Positions 44,249 to 55,328 are shown, counted from the stretch's first letter. The stretch is DNA of 64,000 nucleotides from Fimbriimonadales bacterium (GCA_026129745.1 JAHCHL010000003.1:62001-126000), one strand, 5' to 3'. Numbers and translations are program-made. Notes: generated from the letters alone by a model not told the origin.

Positions 44249-45334
44249 ATGACTGTACCGATCCAATCAATCGTGGCAGGCGCGGCAATGGCTCTCAGCG
44301 GAGCGACGGCCGAGCCACCCGAGCCGCAAGACCCCCAACCTTCCCAGCCGGCGAAAAACGTCTTCAACCCGCAAATGTCGATCGTCACCGACTTCCGGGG
44401 CATCCTAATCGACAATCACGGCGAAAAGGAATGGAAGCTGAACGAGCTTGAGTTCGGATTTGCAGCAGACGTCGACCCGTTCCTTCGCGCCGAGGCATAC
44501 ATTTCCGTCCACAAGAGTGGGCACCATCACCACGAAGAGGGAATGGAAGAAGGCCTCGATGAATACGAGATCGAAATCGAAGAGGCCTTTGGTGTCTATA
44601 GCGGACTCGGCGGGGGCTGGCAGGTCAAGCTGGGTAAGTTCGCTGGAGCCGTAGGAAGAATCCAACGGAACCACATCGACCAGCTCAACTTCCTTGACTA
44701 TCCATTTGTCATCCAAGACCTGTTCGGCGACCACGGGCTTAGAGCTCCCGGGGTTCACGCCTCCTATCTGTTTCCGGGCCAGCAGTTCCTTGAGCTGACC
44801 TTGGAGGCAGTCCAAGCTGAGGACGGCCCGCTCTTCGAACACGCAAAGCTCGACAAGCCAGTTTGGATTGGCAGGCTCCGGACGTTCTTCGATTTCTCGG
44901 AAGATCTGTCGGCGCAGCTCGGCGGTTCGATACTTACGGGCCCCCGCGACGAAGATCGCGCCACCGTGTTCGGTCTCGATTACACGATGAAGTGGCAGCC
45001 CGGGCAAAAGGGCCAGTCGGCCGTTTTCGAAGCGGAGGCCTACTGGGCCAACTCGAACGAGCCCGGTTTCTCGTCGACCTTTGGCGCGTTCGCCGCCCTG
45101 ACCTACCAGGTCGCGCCACGAGTCTTCCTGACTGGAAGATTTGATTACAGTGAGCTCCCCGGAACGTCTGATGTCCGAAGAGGCTTCGGTGGAAACGTCA
45201 CATACCGACTGTCGGAGTTCCAGCTTCTGCGGCTCGAGCTGATGCGAATCACAAGCAACTTCGACGACCCGAGAACAGTCCTGACTTTCCAGTTCCAGTA
45301 TCTGATTGGAGCACACCCAGCACACAAGTACTAA
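44249..45334 (+). CDS. Outer-membrane porin-like beta-barrel protein with His/Glu-rich loop
   Basis: 361 residues. A signal peptide (VPIQSIVAGAAMALSGATAE) is followed by a Pro-rich linker and amphipathic strands that end in an aromatic-rich C-terminal part (LTFQFQYLIGAHPAHKY). Strands such as FLELTLEAVQAE, FDYSELPG and RLELMRITSNF alternate polar and hydrophobic residues. A loop near 95-115 has GHHHHEEGMEEGLDEYEIEIEE-like composition and could bind zinc. Its place before the ZnuA- and ZnuB-like genes suggests that it admits metal across an outer membrane. Family not recognised beyond general zinc-linked outer-membrane proteins. Confidence 0.7.
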   Translation: MTVPIQSIVAGAAMALSGATAEPPEPQDPQPSQPAKNVFNPQMSIVTDFRGILIDNHGEKEWKLNELEFGFAADVDPFLRAEAYISVHKSGHHHHEEGMEEGLDEYEIEIEEAFGVYSGLGGGWQVKLGKFAGAVGRIQRNHIDQLNFLDYPFVIQDLFGDHGLRAPGVHASYLFPGQQFLELTLEAVQAEDGPLFEHAKLDKPVWIGRLRTFFDFSEDLSAQLGGSILTGPRDEDRATVFGLDYTMKWQPGQKGQSAVFEAEAYWANSNEPGFSSTFGAFAALTYQVAPRVFLTGRFDYSELPGTSDVRRGFGGNVTYRLSEFQLLRLELMRITSNFDDPRTVLTFQFQYLIGAHPAHKY

Positions 45335-45351
45335 GGAGCATCGAATCCAAA

Positions 45352-46356
45352 ATGCGGATTGCCATCATTGCGAGCTTGTTGCTTTTCGGCCTCACGCGGG
45401 CCGTTGCCACAATCAATGTAGTTACAACAACTCAGGACTTGGCTTCAATAGCACGTGCGGTCGGAGGCTCTCGGGTCTCGGTCTCATCGATCGTGACCGG
45501 GGCGCGAGACCCTCACTTCATCGAAGCGAGGCCAAGCTATATGTCGCGCGTGGCGAGTGCGAACCTGTTCATCGCGATCGGACTGGATCTGGAAGTCGGG
45601 TACGAACGGCCGATTCTGGACGGCAGCCGAAACAGAAGGGTCGCCATCGGGCAGCCCGGTCACCTCTACGCCTCGGCCGGCTGCCTGATTCTCGACCGTC
45701 GGACCGATGTTTCACGCGCCGATGGCGACGTCCATCCCCATGGCAATCCGCACATTTGGCTCGATCCATACAACGCGCGGCAGATGGCATGGAACATTCG
45801 CGGCGCGCTGATTCGAGTCGATCCGGCAGGAAGGGACGATTATGAGAAGAATGCGCTCGCCTTTCTCGATCGGGTCGATCGCGCCATGTTTGGGGCTGCA
45901 TTGGTCGACAGATTCGGAACTTCGACGCTTTGGACGTGGAGCCAAGACGGTCGGCTGATGCAGCGGCTCCGCGAGAACGGGGCGGCAGCTCAGCTTTCGG
46001 GCTGGGCCGGCAAGATGGCTCCTGCAGCTGGTCAGGCGATCATCTCATACCATCGAAGCTGGATCTACTTTGCAAATCGCTTTGGGTTGCAGGTTGTCGC
46101 CGAACTTGAGCCTAAACCCGGTATCGAACCCACACCTGGTCACCTCGCGTCAGTCGTTGAAATCGCAAGATCACGAAATGTGAAAGCGATCGTACAAGAA
46201 CCATTCTATTCGCGCGGAGCAGCAGATTTCGTTGCTGGCAGGACCCAAGCAAAAGTCCTCGTCTTACCGGGCAGCGTCGGGCACACACCGGTAGCGACAG
46301 ACTATTTCAAGTTGATGGACGTGATTGTGGACTCCGTCTCGTCTGCGCTAAGATAG
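45352..46356 (+). CDS. ZnuA-like metal ABC transporter substrate-binding protein
   Basis: 334 residues with a signal peptide (IAIIASLLLFGLTRAVAT). Cluster A-I binding protein: TTTQDLASIARAVGG, RDPHFIEARPSYM (first His), NPHIWLDPYNARQM (second His), ISYHRSWIYFANRFGL (third His) and PEPKPGIEPTP-like EPKPGIEPTPGHL. These hold zinc or manganese in the periplasm. The usual His/Asp-rich loop between the first two ligands is short. Follows the porin-like gene by 17 bases and precedes the permease. Confidence 0.88.
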   Translation: MRIAIIASLLLFGLTRAVATINVVTTTQDLASIARAVGGSRVSVSSIVTGARDPHFIEARPSYMSRVASANLFIAIGLDLEVGYERPILDGSRNRRVAIGQPGHLYASAGCLILDRRTDVSRADGDVHPHGNPHIWLDPYNARQMAWNIRGALIRVDPAGRDDYEKNALAFLDRVDRAMFGAALVDRFGTSTLWTWSQDGRLMQRLRENGAAAQLSGWAGKMAPAAGQAIISYHRSWIYFANRFGLQVVAELEPKPGIEPTPGHLASVVEIARSRNVKAIVQEPFYSRGAADFVAGRTQAKVLVLPGSVGHTPVATDYFKLMDVIVDSVSSALR

Positions 46357-46365
46357 GCGCCTAAC

Positions 46366-47199
46366 TTGCAAAGCTTCTTACAGATCTTCGAGGAGCCAAT
46401 CAAGGCATCCCTTGTTATGTCGCCGGTTCATGCCCTCTTTGGGCTGCACATTGTTCGGCGTGGCTTGATCTTCATTGACTTAGCAATTGCGCAAATCGCC
46501 GCACTCGGAATGGCGTTTTCGATGGCGCAAGGCCACGAAGCTGCCTCTCCAGAGGCGCATCGCACAGCCGTGTTTTTTGCGCTCGGCGGTGCGTTGCTCA
46601 TTTCGCTGACCAGGCGCAAAATACCAAGAGTTCCGCACGAAGCGATTATTGGAATCGTGTTCGTCGTCGCGAGCGCATGGGGCATCATCGTTTTGACGGC
46701 AACACCGCATGGACTCGAAGAGCTAAAAAACTTGTCGGAAGGAAGAATCCTTCTTGTGAGCAGCGCGCAAGTCAACTCGACTGCAGCGATCTACGCGGGA
46801 ATCCTTGTCGCTGTCATCGCCATTTGGAAGTGGACGACGAAAATCACGCTCTCGACCGAAGATGCGCCGCAGGGCTGGAAAGCGCTGCTGTTCGACTTCA
46901 TGTACTATGCGCTGCTCGGCTTCGTCGTGGCATCTTCCGTTAAGTTGGCCGGAGTCTTAGTGGTGTTCACTTGGCTCGTCATGCCTGCCGTCATCGCATT
47001 GCTGTTTGTCGATCGCATGTGGATCGCCGCATTGGTTGCGGTTCCAACGAGTTGTGTGATCTCCCTGCTCGGGCTTTATGTGTCCAAACACTTCGACTGG
47101 CCGACCGGCGCATCGATGGTGATCACGTTCGGGGCGTGTGTTGCAGTTGCATACATCGCGCGGCTGATCATTCCGACACGCGAACAGGCTTCCGGGTAG
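46366..47199 (+). CDS. ZnuB-like metal ABC transporter permease
   Basis: 277 residues, start TTG at 46366, about eight membrane helices. ABC-3 family features: MSPVHALFGLHIVRRGLIFIDLAIAQIAALGMAF at the N-terminus and SVKLAGVLVVFTWLVMPAVIALLF further on. It should form the membrane channel for the upstream binding protein. No ATPase gene (ZnuC) follows; the next gene is ggt. The ATPase must be encoded elsewhere or shared. Confidence 0.88.
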   Translation: MQSFLQIFEEPIKASLVMSPVHALFGLHIVRRGLIFIDLAIAQIAALGMAFSMAQGHEAASPEAHRTAVFFALGGALLISLTRRKIPRVPHEAIIGIVFVVASAWGIIVLTATPHGLEELKNLSEGRILLVSSAQVNSTAAIYAGILVAVIAIWKWTTKITLSTEDAPQGWKALLFDFMYYALLGFVVASSVKLAGVLVVFTWLVMPAVIALLFVDRMWIAALVAVPTSCVISLLGLYVSKHFDWPTGASMVITFGACVAVAYIARLIIPTREQASG

Positions 47200-47209
47200 C
47201 ATCATTCGG

Positions 47210-48847
47210 ATGCTCGCTGCTCTTGTTTCATTGGCGTCACAGGTTGCCATCGCCTCGAATGGAATGGTCGTCAGCGCCGAACCGCATGCGACAAAGGTGG
47301 GAGTCGAAATTCTCAAAGCAGGAGGCAATGCATTCGATGCGGCGGTCGCCGTCGGATTCGCGCTCGCAGTCACATATCCTCAAGCCGGCAACTTGGGAGG
47401 CGGCGGGTTTATGGTCGCAATGGACGCGGAAGGGAACTTTTACGCGCACGACTTTCGAGAAACCGCTCCAGCGGCAGCAAGCCGAGACATGTTTCTTAAC
47501 GCAAAAGGTGAGGCTGACCCGAATCTCAGTCAAAGGTCGCATTTGGCAGTCGGAGTGCCTGGAACTGTCGAAGGACTTGTCCGAACTCAACATCGCTTTG
47601 GACGACTTGCATTGCGCGAAGTGATGCTGCCAGCGATCAGGCTCGCGCGCGACGGCTTTATAGTGCACGAGCGGCTTGCGAGTAACCTGCGATCGAGCGA
47701 TTCGCTTCTAAGGCGATTTGAGGCGACACGAACGTCATTCTATCGCGGAGGCTCGACAATTGCTGCTGGGCAAACACTTAAGCAGCCTGAGCTTGCGCGA
47801 ACTCTTGAGCGCATCTCCTATGGCGGACGAGCTGCGTTTTATGAGGGACCTGTCGCCGATGCGATCGTCCAGGAAATGAAGCGCGGTGGAGGAATCATAA
47901 CGCACGAAGACTTGAAGACTTATCGGTCGCAATGGCGCGTACCCCTTGTTTTCGATAGGCACGGCTACACGCTCGTTTCGATGCCGCCGCCGAGTTCAGG
48001 AGGAGTCACCCTCGCGCAGATCTTGGCGTTCGTCGATCCTGCGGAACTTCGGACACTCGGTCGCAACTCGACAATGTACGCCCAACGAATGGCCGAAGCG
48101 CAAAGACTTGCATTCGCGGACCGAAACGAACACTTGGGCGATCCGGATTTCGTGGATGTTCCGCTTGACAGGCTGCTTTCCCAAAGTTATCTAAATGCGC
48201 GTAAAGCGACGATGCCGAAGAACTCAGCAGGAAAGAGCGAGAACGTGCGTGCAGGAAGGTTCGAAAGAGAAGAAACCACACACTACTGCGTTGCAGACTC
48301 TGAAGGCAACATTGTCGCGGTGACTTACACTCTGAACGGTTCGTATGGAATGGGAGCAATCGTTCCGGGCGCAGGATTCTTGCTCAATAACGAGATGGAC
48401 GATTTCACGTCGAAGCCGGGATCCCCGAATATGTTCGGACTCGTGCAAGGCGAAAAGAACGCGATTCAGCCTGGCAAGCGCATGCTGTCTTCGATGACAC
48501 CGACCATTGTTCTGAAAGATGGCAAATTTGCTTTAACGATTGGAACGCCAGGAGGTTCGACAATCATCACGACCGCTGCGCAAGTCTTCCTCAACGTGAC
48601 TGTCTTTGGAATGTCTTTGAAAGATGCAGTCGACTCGCCTCGCTTCCATCACCAGCATCTGCCAGACCGAATCGATCACGAACGCGATGCTTTTACGAAC
48701 TCAGCCCTTGCGGAACTGCGAAAGTTGGGTTATACGTTGCAGTCACGCGGTTCAATGGGATTGGTCGCAGCGATCCAAAGATTGCCGGACGGCCGCTACT
48801 TAGGCACTTATGACAGACGTGGCTATGGCACGGCAGAAGGTTATTAG
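47210..48847 (+). CDS. ggt: Gamma-glutamyltransferase
   Basis: 545 residues. Ntn hydrolase that cleaves the gamma-glutamyl bond of glutathione and related peptides. An N-terminal signal-like stretch (AALVSLASQVAIAS) directs it out of the cytoplasm. The autoprocessing site and catalytic Thr are in ETTHYCVADSEGNIVAVT, with NNEMDDF and the substrate region PGKRMLSSMTPTI downstream. It starts 10 bases after the permease gene, so it may share the transcript. Confidence 0.95.
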   Translation: MLAALVSLASQVAIASNGMVVSAEPHATKVGVEILKAGGNAFDAAVAVGFALAVTYPQAGNLGGGGFMVAMDAEGNFYAHDFRETAPAAASRDMFLNAKGEADPNLSQRSHLAVGVPGTVEGLVRTQHRFGRLALREVMLPAIRLARDGFIVHERLASNLRSSDSLLRRFEATRTSFYRGGSTIAAGQTLKQPELARTLERISYGGRAAFYEGPVADAIVQEMKRGGGIITHEDLKTYRSQWRVPLVFDRHGYTLVSMPPPSSGGVTLAQILAFVDPAELRTLGRNSTMYAQRMAEAQRLAFADRNEHLGDPDFVDVPLDRLLSQSYLNARKATMPKNSAGKSENVRAGRFEREETTHYCVADSEGNIVAVTYTLNGSYGMGAIVPGAGFLLNNEMDDFTSKPGSPNMFGLVQGEKNAIQPGKRMLSSMTPTIVLKDGKFALTIGTPGGSTIITTAAQVFLNVTVFGMSLKDAVDSPRFHHQHLPDRIDHERDAFTNSALAELRKLGYTLQSRGSMGLVAAIQRLPDGRYLGTYDRRGYGTAEGY

Positions 48848-48873
48848 AGCTATCTGCGGAGTAAAATAAAGCA

Positions 48874-50955
48874 GTGCTTACTGCCAAAAGTGCAGACTTT
48901 CTCCTTAATCCGGACTATCAGCCCAAAGGAGATCAACCAAAAGCCATCGATCAATTAGTCGACGGTTTGGATTCGGGTTATCGGTATCAAACGCTGCTTG
49001 GTGCAACTGGCACCGGAAAAACCTACTCGATGGCGAGCGTCATCGCACGCGCAAAGCGACCGGCACTGGTGATTGCACACAACAAAACTTTGGCTGCTCA
49101 ATTGTGTCAGGAGTTTCGCGCATTCTTTCCTGAAAACTCGGTGCAGTATTTCATCAGCTATTACGACTATTACCAGCCGGAAGCGTACGTGCCGACGAGC
49201 GATACGTACATCGAAAAGGACGCAAGTGTAAATGAAGAGATCGATCGACTTCGACACGCAGCGACCCAAGCGGTTTTGGAGCGAAGAGATGTCGTTGTCG
49301 TCGCTTCGGTTTCTTGCATCTATGGACTCGGCGATCCGGAAGCCTATCGCGAAAGGGTCTTGACATTCGAAGTGGGTGAGCCGTTCCATCGCGACGATGT
49401 GCTGCGATCGCTCGTACAAATGCAATTTGTCAGGAACGAGATCGTATTGCAGCGCGGAACGTTTCGCGTAAAAGGAGACATCTTAGAGATTCAACCCAAG
49501 GACGAAGAAGTCACAACGCGCATCGAGTTCTTTGGTGACGAGATTGAGCGCATTCGATTGATCGACCCGCTTACCCAAGAAGTGCTCGACGAGCCGCGAA
49601 GAGTCAGCGTGTTTCCCGCGACACACTATGTGACGCCTTGGGAGCGAATGCAAGAAGTCACGGGGCAGATCCGAGAAGAGCTGGACCTGCAGTGCGCAAA
49701 GTTCAAAGCACAAGGCAAGTTGCTTGAAGAGCAAAGGCTGAGACAGAGAACCGAATTCGATCTCGAAATGATGCAAGAGGTCGGATACTGCAACGGAATC
49801 GAAAACTACTCGCGCTACTTCGATGGCAGAGAACCTGGAACGCCACCGTACACGCTCCTCGACTTTTTACCTTCAGATGCGCTCATCTTCATCGACGAAA
49901 GCCACCAAACAATTCCGCAACTGAATGCGATGTACAACGGTGACGTATCTCGAAAGTCGATTCTTGTTGACTATGGTTTTCGATTGCCGTGTGCTCTCGA
50001 CAACAGGCCGCTGAAGTTCGAAGAGTTTCAGGAGCGTATCGGGCAGGTCATCTTCGTAAGTGCAACGCCCGGGCCGTTCGAAAGAGAGAACAGCGAACAG
50101 ATCGTCGAGCAAATTATTAGGCCGACGTACTTGCTCGATCCCGAAGTCGAAGTGCGCCCGACGAAGGGACAGATCGACGATCTCATCCATGAGATTCAGT
50201 CTCGCATCGCAAAGAAGGAACGCGCTCTCGTGACGACGCTGACCAAGAAGATGGCAGAAGACCTCACGGGATATCTGCAAGACCTCGGCGTGCGTGTGCA
50301 GTACTTGCACAGCGACGTACATGCTCTCGAGCGTCCGGAGATTCTTCGAGATCTGAGACTCGGAGTTTACGGCGTTGTCGTCGGCGTAAACCTGTTGCGA
50401 GAAGGGCTCGACTTGCCAGAAGTGACTCTCGTCGCGATTCTCGATGCTGACAAAGAAGGTTTCCTGCGATCGGAGACTTCGCTTGTGCAAACCATTGGAA
50501 GGGCCGCGAGAAACGTCGGTGGAAAGGTTCTCATGTACGCCGATAACATGACGGGTTCGATGCAGCGCGCAATCGATGAAACAAATCGAAGACGCGAGCT
50601 TCAAGAAGAATACAACAAGAAGCATGGCACTGCCCCGGTGACTGTGAAAAAAGCAGTCCGCGAAACGGTACGCAGCTATGCGTTCGTTGCAGAGGAATCA
50701 GCAGATTATGATGGAGGGAAGCCGGCCAAGCGAGATGGCGACACAATCTTGCTCGAAGAGATCCCCCAAGAGATAGCGCGCCTCGAATCGGAAATGAAAG
50801 CGCTTGCAAAAGAGATGCGATTCGAGGAAGCGGCAAAAGTTAGGGACGAAGTGTTCGAACTGAGAAAGCTCGCAGGTCTTGCAGACAGCGCGAGCAAGCT
50901 GATCAAAAAGCCGGCCCGTGGCAAAGATTTCAAATACAAGAAAGTTCAAAGATGA
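48874..50955 (+). CDS. uvrB: Excinuclease ABC subunit B
   Basis: 693 residues. DNA helicase-like damage verification protein of nucleotide excision repair. Walker [15 protein letters not shown], the beta-hairpin [26 protein letters not shown], helicase motifs [10 protein letters not shown] and TIGRAARN, and the C-terminal UVR motif [26 protein letters not shown]. Start GTG at 48874 with a TAAAAT-like -10 shortly upstream. It overlaps the amidohydrolase gene by 4 bases. Confidence 0.97.
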   Translation: MLTAKSADFLLNPDYQPKGDQPKAIDQLVDGLDSGYRYQTLLGATGTGKTYSMASVIARAKRPALVIAHNKTLAAQLCQEFRAFFPENSVQYFISYYDYYQPEAYVPTSDTYIEKDASVNEEIDRLRHAATQAVLERRDVVVVASVSCIYGLGDPEAYRERVLTFEVGEPFHRDDVLRSLVQMQFVRNEIVLQRGTFRVKGDILEIQPKDEEVTTRIEFFGDEIERIRLIDPLTQEVLDEPRRVSVFPATHYVTPWERMQEVTGQIREELDLQCAKFKAQGKLLEEQRLRQRTEFDLEMMQEVGYCNGIENYSRYFDGREPGTPPYTLLDFLPSDALIFIDESHQTIPQLNAMYNGDVSRKSILVDYGFRLPCALDNRPLKFEEFQERIGQVIFVSATPGPFERENSEQIVEQIIRPTYLLDPEVEVRPTKGQIDDLIHEIQSRIAKKERALVTTLTKKMAEDLTGYLQDLGVRVQYLHSDVHALERPEILRDLRLGVYGVVVGVNLLREGLDLPEVTLVAILDADKEGFLRSETSLVQTIGRAARNVGGKVLMYADNMTGSMQRAIDETNRRRELQEEYNKKHGTAPVTVKKAVRETVRSYAFVAEESADYDGGKPAKRDGDTILLEEIPQEIARLESEMKALAKEMRFEEAAKVRDEVFELRKLAGLADSASKLIKKPARGKDFKYKKVQR

Positions 50956-52376
50956 CGACTCTCTACCGTAATGCTCGCGATTGGCGTGATGGAGCACATG
51001 TCAACTTCCTCGTTCGTGAAGGAAAGATAGTTCAGAAAAGTAGCAATCACATCGAATGCGATGAGGTTGTCGATTTGAACGGAAAGACCGTCATGCCCGG
51101 CATTTTCGATTGCCACATGCATGTCCTAAACGCAGGTCTGGATCTTAGTGCGCTCAATCTCCATGACTGCAATTCGCGCTCCGAAATCGAGGAACTTGTG
51201 CGCGAGCGAAGCGCCGAAACACCAAGCGGACAGTGGCTCCTCGCCGTTCACTACGACGCTAATCGCTTCCCAGACGGTCGAGATGTTCATGCAGAGGAAC
51301 TCGATGAGTGGACTGGAGGAAAGCCTGCGATTCTTAGGCAAGTCAGCGGCCATGCATGTATCGCCAGCGCAACCGCCCTGAAAATGGCAGGCATCACAAA
51401 GTCCAGCATTGATCCGTCGGGGGGGCGAATTGTGCGCGGCGAATGCGGTGAGCCTACCGGCCTGCTTGAAGAAAACGCGATGGGACTCGTCTATTCGGCT
51501 TCACCAAAACCCACGCGAGAGAGAATGATCGAAGCAATCCGTCTAGCAGCAGAAAGCCTCAAAAGTTACGGAATAACCGCGACCTGCGACATGAGCACCG
51601 GCCAATACAATTTAGCCGACGAACTCGCAGCTTACGGATCCGCAAATGTCTCGACAAGAATCGGACTTTACATCCTTTGGTCCCGAGTATTCGAAGAAGA
51701 TGGCACTCAGCGCGTATTCGAGTTCCCTGAATCCGACAGGCTTCGCGTCTCAGGAATCAAACTGTTCGCCGATGGAGCGTTAGGTTCCGGCACCGCGGCA
51801 ATCTACGGAGAATACGAAACCGGCGGAGAAGGAATGCTGATCTATGAACCGGACGATTTGAAGCGCAGGGTCAAAATTGCATCAGATGCCGGATTTCGAG
51901 TAGCCGTTCACGCAATTGGTGAACGGGCAGTAGACATCGTTCTCGATGCATTCGAAGCAACTGGCATTCCAGAGTCCCATCGACTCGAGCACGCCATGAT
52001 TTTGTCCGACGAACAGATCGAACGAATTCGAAAACTGAACGTCGCAATCACGATGCAACCAGAGTTCCTTATGGAGTTTGGCCACGCATACACAAGGCGG
52101 CTCGGCCCCGAAAGGGCTTCGAAACTGAAGCGTATTCGTTCGCTCGTCGACGCAGGCGTGCGCGTAGCACTCAGCAGCGATCGTCCAATCGTCAGCGGAG
52201 ATCCATGGAAAGGAATCGACGCCGCAACGAACAGACCCGAAGGCTTCGATCCATCTGAAAACGTTTCACACGAACAGGCGATCCGCCTCTATACGCAATC
52301 AGGAGCAGAGATCGACGGGTGGGAGTTCGGTTCTCTCGAGGTCGGCCAGTTCGCCGACTTCATAGAAGTAAACTAA
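50952..52376 (+). CDS. YtcJ-like amidohydrolase
   Basis: 474 residues of the amidohydrolase 3 group. The metal motif [11 protein letters not shown], a GHACIAS segment, HAIGERAVD and [15 protein letters not shown] are visible in order, as in YtcJ/exoenzyme-regulatory homologues. These hydrolyse amide or related bonds on small molecules; the substrate is not deducible. No signal peptide. ATGA overlap with uvrB and 6 bases before leuC, which suggests only shared transcription. Confidence 0.85.
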   Translation: MTTLYRNARDWRDGAHVNFLVREGKIVQKSSNHIECDEVVDLNGKTVMPGIFDCHMHVLNAGLDLSALNLHDCNSRSEIEELVRERSAETPSGQWLLAVHYDANRFPDGRDVHAEELDEWTGGKPAILRQVSGHACIASATALKMAGITKSSIDPSGGRIVRGECGEPTGLLEENAMGLVYSASPKPTRERMIEAIRLAAESLKSYGITATCDMSTGQYNLADELAAYGSANVSTRIGLYILWSRVFEEDGTQRVFEFPESDRLRVSGIKLFADGALGSGTAAIYGEYETGGEGMLIYEPDDLKRRVKIASDAGFRVAVHAIGERAVDIVLDAFEATGIPESHRLEHAMILSDEQIERIRKLNVAITMQPEFLMEFGHAYTRRLGPERASKLKRIRSLVDAGVRVALSSDRPIVSGDPWKGIDAATNRPEGFDPSENVSHEQAIRLYTQSGAEIDGWEFGSLEVGQFADFIEVN

Positions 52377-52382
52377 CTCCCA

Positions 52383-53774
52383 ATGCCACAAACGCTTTTC
52401 GACAAAGTCTGGGATTCCCACATCGTTTCAGAGCTTCCAGGCGGAGGTGCGCTCCTATACATCGATCGTCACCTTGTTCATGAAGTGACAAGCCCCCAGG
52501 CGTTCGATGGCCTCCGAGAACATGGAAGAAAAGTCCGTCGGCCCGATTTAACATTCGCCACTGTCGACCACAACGTCCCGACCGACGGTCGCCCGATCAG
52601 CGAAGACACGCTCAGCGGAAAGCAGATTGCGACTCTGAGCAGAAATGCCAAAGAGTTCGGCGTTCCCCTTTGGGGATACATGAGCGAAAAGCAAGGCATC
52701 GTTCACGTCATTGGCCCGCAACTTGGATTAACCCTCCCTGGATTGACCATCGTTTGTGGTGACAGCCACACAAGCACTCACGGTGCATTCGGCGCGCTCG
52801 CGTTTGGAATTGGAACGACAGAAGTCGAACACGTTCTCGCAACGCAAACGCTTCGAGTGAGCGCAAAGCCGAAGTCGCTCGGCATCGAAGCGCGAGGACA
52901 TCTTGGCTTCGGAGTTACGGCCAAAGATCTCATCCTGGCGATCATTCGAAAGATCGGAGCTGGCGGTGCCGCAGGTCATGTGGCAGAGTATCGCGGTGAG
53001 GCGATCCGATCGCTTCCGATGAGTGGGAGAATGACCATCTGCAACATGAGCATCGAAATGGGTGCAAAAGCGGGAATGATCGCACCAGACGATACGACGT
53101 TCGAATACATCGCCAGCGAAGACAGGCCGTTCGCACCAAAGGGCGCCGAACTCGAAGCGCTCATCGACAACTGGAGAAAACTGGAGACGGATCCTGAAGC
53201 GAGCTTTCACAGAACGGTTGAACTCGACTGCGACTCGCTCTCGCCGCAAGTGAGCTGGGGAACTACACCGGCAATGACTATCGATATCGACGAAACAGTC
53301 CCCGAACCGAAGGATGCCACCGAAGAGCGCGCATTGAAATACATGGGCCTCAAGCCAGGAACGCCCATGCAAGAAGTCGCGATCAACAACGTGTTCATCG
53401 GATCTTGCACGAACAGCCGAATCGACGACTTGAGACAAGCAGCCGCAATTTTGCAAGGACACAAAGTTGCACAAGGAGTCCGCGCAATGGTCGTCCCGGG
53501 TAGCGAAGCCGTAAAGATGCAAGCGGAAAAAGAGGGGCTTGATAAGACTTTCAAAGACGCAGGCTTCGAGTGGCATCATGCAGGTTGCAGCATGTGCCTC
53601 GGAATGAACGGCGATATCGTCCACCCGAACATGCGATGCGCAAGCACAAGCAATCGTCCCTACGAGGGAAGACAAGGGCCAGGTTCTCGAACGCACCTCG
53701 TTTCCCCAATCACTGCGGCGGCGACCGCGGTAAAGGGCAGAATTGCAGACCCAAGAGAACTTCTCAGCTCATGA
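52383..53774 (+). CDS. leuC: 3-Isopropylmalate dehydratase large subunit
   Basis: 463 residues. Aconitase-family enzyme of leucine synthesis. The start [48 protein letters not shown] and the cluster cysteines in [11 protein letters not shown] and GCSMCLGMN identify LeuC. It needs LeuD, which is not adjacent here; the next genes are a 17-codon ORF and a transporter. Identification is secure; homoaconitase is the only close alternative. Confidence 0.94.
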   Translation: MPQTLFDKVWDSHIVSELPGGGALLYIDRHLVHEVTSPQAFDGLREHGRKVRRPDLTFATVDHNVPTDGRPISEDTLSGKQIATLSRNAKEFGVPLWGYMSEKQGIVHVIGPQLGLTLPGLTIVCGDSHTSTHGAFGALAFGIGTTEVEHVLATQTLRVSAKPKSLGIEARGHLGFGVTAKDLILAIIRKIGAGGAAGHVAEYRGEAIRSLPMSGRMTICNMSIEMGAKAGMIAPDDTTFEYIASEDRPFAPKGAELEALIDNWRKLETDPEASFHRTVELDCDSLSPQVSWGTTPAMTIDIDETVPEPKDATEERALKYMGLKPGTPMQEVAINNVFIGSCTNSRIDDLRQAAAILQGHKVAQGVRAMVVPGSEAVKMQAEKEGLDKTFKDAGFEWHHAGCSMCLGMNGDIVHPNMRCASTSNRPYEGRQGPGSRTHLVSPITAAATAVKGRIADPRELLSS

Positions 53775-53824
53775 CCTATGCGTTTGCAATAAACAAAAGA
53801 GCTGCAAACAAGAGGACTGCGTAA
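53771..53824 (+). CDS. 17-codon mini-ORF bridging leuC and the DASS transporter
   Basis: An ATG overlapping the leuC stop (ATGA) opens a short frame, [17 protein letters not shown], that stops one base before the transporter start TTG at 53826. It fills the gap exactly, so ribosomes could pass from leuC to the transporter without a new strong ribosome site. It may be only a coupling device; no evidence of a functional peptide. Confidence 0.3.
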   Translation: MTYAFAINKRAANKRTA

Positions 53825-53825
53825 C

Positions 53826-55319
53826 TTGTCAGCGAACAACAACGATCTGACAGCCGACGAAGGATCGGTCGCAAGAACATCACTGTGGCGTTTGGCAACC
53901 GGCCTCATTGTGTTCTTGGTAGTGTTCGCTCTGCTTAGAAACGCAGACCATCAGCAGCGAATCGTGGCTTCCGTTTTTGCGGCGGCAGTAACGCTTTGGA
54001 TAACGGAAGCGCTCCCGCTTGCGATAACCGCTTTGCTTAGCACCGTTGCGCTTGTCGCTCTTGGCGGATTGCCGCACAAGGAAGCATTCGGCGCATACGG
54101 CGACCAAATTGTCTTGCTCTTCATTGGAAGCTTCATCATCGCAAAGAGCATGGAAGAGAGCGGCCTCGATCGCCGATTGAGTTTCATGCTCCTCAGCCGA
54201 AAGTGGGCCACGAAAACCGCTTCGTCCACACTGCTATCGCTTGGGGTGATCGCGTGCGTCATCAGTTTGTTCGTGAGCAACACCGCAACGACCGCGATGC
54301 TGCTGCCGATCGGCGTCACGATCCTCCGTGCGATCGGTGTCGAAAAGCGCGGACATCCTGTGTCGACCTCCTACCTCTTGATGCTGACATGGGGATCCAG
54401 CATCGCAGTCGGCACAATCATAGGTACACCGCCGAACGTTATCGGCGTCGGACTTATCCGCGAAACGACAGGCACGACGATCACTTTCTTGGATTGGGCG
54501 ATGTTCGCAATGCCGATCACGATTCTCATGCTGCTCTTTGCATGGATGCACTTGCGATGGTGGCGAAAAGTCGAACCGCCGAAAACAGAAGTCGCACAAA
54601 AGATCGCGCAACGCGAACTCAAAGAGATGGGACCGATGACGGACGCTCAGCGCAATACGATGATCGCCTTTTTCGTCGCACTCACACTTTGGCTCCTTCC
54701 AGGAGTCATCGAATACTCCTTGGGTTCTGCTTCCGAATTGGCGAAGACCTGGAAAGACCGAGTTCCGGAAGCAGTCGCGGCTCTTGCGGGCGCGTCGCTC
54801 TTGTTCATCTTGCCTTGTCGTGGCGTGGCCGCAGGAAGAGCGATGACTTGGGCCCAAACAAGAAAGATCGAGTGGGGAACGATCCTGCTCTTCGCAGGAG
54901 GGCTTGCACTCGGCAAAGCGACGTTCGAATCTGGGCTTGCACAGTCGGTCGGCGATTGGGTCGCATCGACGACAGGAGCGAACGATGTCTGGATGATAAC
55001 GGCAATCACAACCGCCATGGCTATCATCCTAAGCGAACTTGCCAGCAACACAGCGTCCGCGACGACGATGGTCCCTATCTCGATCGCCATCGCGCTTGGA
55101 GCGGACGTAAGCCCGATCGCCCCGGCCCTCGGAGCCACGATCGGTTCGAACCTCGGGTTCATGCTCCCCATCAGCACACCGCCGAACGCCATCGTTTACA
55201 GCAGCGGGCTGATTCCGCCCGGCGTCATGTTGCGTGCGGGCCTGATTTACGACATCGTTGGCTTCGGAGTGACCATGCTTTGCCTGCGGCTCATTCTTCC
55301 GCCGATGGGTCTGGCGTAG
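53826..55319 (+). CDS. DASS/SLC13-family sodium-coupled anion symporter
   Basis: 497 residues with about 11-12 membrane helices. The two SNT substrate/sodium motifs are present: VSNTATTAMLLPIGV in the first half and ELASNTASATTMVPISIA in the second, together with GTPPNVIG and ISTPPNAIVYSSG. Such carriers take up dicarboxylates, citrate or sulfate with sodium. Start TTG at 53826 straight after the mini-ORF; MqnA starts 9 bases after its end. Confidence 0.9.
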   Translation: MSANNNDLTADEGSVARTSLWRLATGLIVFLVVFALLRNADHQQRIVASVFAAAVTLWITEALPLAITALLSTVALVALGGLPHKEAFGAYGDQIVLLFIGSFIIAKSMEESGLDRRLSFMLLSRKWATKTASSTLLSLGVIACVISLFVSNTATTAMLLPIGVTILRAIGVEKRGHPVSTSYLLMLTWGSSIAVGTIIGTPPNVIGVGLIRETTGTTITFLDWAMFAMPITILMLLFAWMHLRWWRKVEPPKTEVAQKIAQRELKEMGPMTDAQRNTMIAFFVALTLWLLPGVIEYSLGSASELAKTWKDRVPEAVAALAGASLLFILPCRGVAAGRAMTWAQTRKIEWGTILLFAGGLALGKATFESGLAQSVGDWVASTTGANDVWMITAITTAMAIILSELASNTASATTMVPISIAIALGADVSPIAPALGATIGSNLGFMLPISTPPNAIVYSSGLIPPGVMLRAGLIYDIVGFGVTMLCLRLILPPMGLA

Positions 55320-55328
55320 AATGGAGGC

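Noticed and set aside
44405-45325. A 306-residue minus-strand frame over the porin-like gene
   Set aside because: No ribosome site or family pattern; the plus-strand frame has a signal peptide and promoter.
52728-53696. A 322-residue minus-strand frame over leuC
   Set aside because: Cys/Arg/His-rich shadow without any domain; leuC is unambiguous.
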